DNA of 64,000 nt. Source: Alphaproteobacteria bacterium (GTDB lineage Bacteria; Pseudomonadota; Alphaproteobacteria; RF32; CAG-239). Position numbers and translations under genes: made by a program. Position 1 is the first letter of the stretch; every line of letters begins with the position of its first letter. The stretch is taken from positions 1-64,000 of the forward strand of contig JAFXPE010000031.1 in NCBI GenBank assembly GCA_017528205.1. Reading direction: 5' to 3'. The notes under the pieces were generated by a model. That model was not told the origin of the DNA and did not search any database. It worked only from the letters and a program-made list of their open reading frames with translations. Below are positions 63,303-64,000 of this stretch, piece after piece.

Positions 63303-63329
63303 AAAAATATCTCCGGTGGAGATATTTTT
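63303..63329. repeat. 12-bp palindromic hairpin
   Basis: AAAAATATCTCC and GGAGATATTTTT pair around GGT. T-rich on both sides, it could terminate transcription in either direction. Confidence 0.7.
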
Positions 63330-63336
63330 AACGACG

Positions 63337-63458
63337 GGCGAAGGTTGCTTGTGAGTTAGCAAGCGTAAGCGCCGCGCAACGAACAAATTGCAACCGAGTG
63401 ACCGAAGCTTAAATTTTCTATAGAAAAAATTAAGAAAGTAAATTTAAGCAAGAAGAGG
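63337..63458. repeat. 122-bp repeat, copy B
   Basis: Nearly identical to copy A 252 bp earlier, with compensating changes in the stems, such as GCAACC becoming part of a slightly altered loop. A shorter, more divergent piece (GCGGCGAAGTTTTGTTAATGAG) follows at 63494. No coding potential was seen between 63000 and 63554. Confidence 0.75.
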
Positions 63459-63554
63459 ATAAAAACAACCTCAAAATGTTGTTTTTACCGCAAGCGGCGA
63501 AGTTTTGTTAATGAGCAAGCTAGCCTGTCATCGTTTTTGGAAAGTATGCTTTTT

Positions 63555-64000
63555 TTATTTATACAAATAGTGCAACAGACTTGCATCATGTAAGGCATCT
63601 GCATCATAAAGTATTGAAATTTCTTCATCCGGTGTAAATTGCGGAATTTTCCCATAATTTACATAATTATGTAATTTTATGAGAGCTTCATTTCTAACAC
63701 TTTTTTCGAATTCGGGAGCCGGACCGTTTGTTTTTAACATATATGTATGAATTTCAAGCAAATAATTATCATCAATCAAATCCAGCACTCCGTTTGTTTT
63801 CTTATCCTTTTTGAGTACGGCATAAATTCTTTTAGCTTTATTGGCAACCTGCGGGATATGTATTTCTTCAGGAATAACAAACCACTTTCTCTTTAATAAG
63901 CCTAAACCAATACTTTCATAAGATGAAAGTGATGCCAGCGGAACAGAAAGCATCAATCCGATGGTAATCGGCAAAATCCAATAAAAAAGCGAATTAAGCT
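63555..64000 (-). CDS. Glucan biosynthesis glucosyltransferase H-like, C-terminal part
   Basis: The reading frame continues to the window edge, so only the last 148 residues are seen. WILPITIGLMLSVPLASLSS with GLLKRKWFVIPEEIHIP resembles the last membrane segment and cytosolic tail of OpgH/MdoH, which polymerises the backbone of osmoregulated periplasmic glucans. The tail (KTNGVLDLIDDNYLLE, then mixed helices) ends in HYLYK. The rest of the gene lies beyond 64000. Internal TTG/ATG codons are not the true start. Confidence 0.7.
   Translation of the reverse strand, partial: LNSLFYWILPITIGLMLSVPLASLSSYESIGLGLLKRKWFVIPEEIHIPQVANKAKRIYAVLKKDKKTNGVLDLIDDNYLLEIHTYMLKTNGPAPEFEKSVRNEALIKLHNYVNYGKIPQFTPDEEISILYDADALHDASLLHYLYK

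Noticed and set aside
62960..63554. Possible CRISPR array
   Set aside because: The two repeats are 122 bp long and only two in number, with unequal unrelated spacers and no cas genes.

Overview
The window reads as a chromosome segment of an uncultivated, moderately low-GC alphaproteobacterium that probably lives without oxygen (a gut-type, RF32-like lineage would fit). Three things point there. The run mltB-like / rlpA / dacA-like / tmk / holB / tatD / PhnP-like hydrolase is a characteristic alphaproteobacterial order. A SPOR protein followed by nagZ and a TatA-like gene is a second such order. A complete HydG-type radical SAM enzyme, used to build [FeFe]-hydrogenase, indicates an anaerobic metabolism. 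Lipoproteins, SPOR proteins and an outer-membrane barrel show a Gram-negative envelope. No plasmid, phage or CRISPR functions were seen.

Layout. 1-2.8 kb (minus): an orphan acyl-carrier-like protein, a membrane protein, dtd and a fused SpmA-SpmB protein. 3.0-11.6 kb (plus): a secreted protein, then a tight eight-gene operon for cell-wall remodelling and DNA-precursor/replication functions, ending in a DHH phosphoesterase. 11.6-13.0 kb: a decayed stretch, a small cytidylyltransferase and a membrane protein. 13.1-21.9 kb: rpoB and rpoC with their own promoter, a leader able to form hairpins and a perfect terminator, cut off from the ribosomal genes that normally precede them. 21.9-28.4 kb: M20 peptidase, SH3 protein, XerC, L33 (rpmG), an unfamiliar 517-residue protein, an S41 protease and exonuclease III. 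28.5-34.6 kb: SPOR protein, nagZ, TatA-like, lipoprotein, flotillin, HD hydrolase and an unknown. 34.8-37.2 kb: Hsp20, a membrane protein with a new-looking tandem repeat, and a family 2 glycosyltransferase. 37.3-43.0 kb (minus): rpmI-rplT-pheS-pheT-proS, with an archaeal/eukaryotic-type prolyl-tRNA synthetase. 43.2-47.5 kb: ankyrin protein, two small unknowns, an OmpA-like lipoprotein and a 703-residue fusion of a MAP3K TRAFs-binding-like TPR domain with a transglutaminase-like domain. 47.5-54.0 kb: UvrD helicase with a tyrosine-rich linker, MoxR ATPase, DUF58 protein, TPR protein, a tiny membrane protein and a beta-barrel porin. 54.0-64 kb: a repeat-filled gap, trigger factor, tRNA-Leu, RF3, a membrane protein, hydG, a nucleotide-sugar epimerase, a TIM-barrel-like protein with foreign codon use, a GNAT acetyltransferase, a CAT-anticodon tRNA followed by about 600 bp of repeats, and the 3' end of an opgH-like gene that runs off the window.

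How the genes fit together. Most of the window is housekeeping: transcription, translation (two synthetases, three ribosomal proteins, RF3, two tRNAs, trigger factor), wall turnover (MltB, RlpA, DacA, NagZ and two SPOR proteins) and envelope proteins. The parts most worth a second look are the TRAFs-binding/transglutaminase fusion at 45.4-47.5 kb, the 517-residue protein at 25-26.5 kb, the tandem-repeat protein at 35.4 kb, the isolated hydG, and the repeats beside the tRNA at 62.9 kb. Several conserved neighbourhoods have lost members here (rplKAJL before rpoB, infC before rpmI, metG between holB and tatD, scpAB and tatBC after nagZ), which suggests a heavily rearranged genome. All identifications come from reading motifs and gene order; no database search was run.
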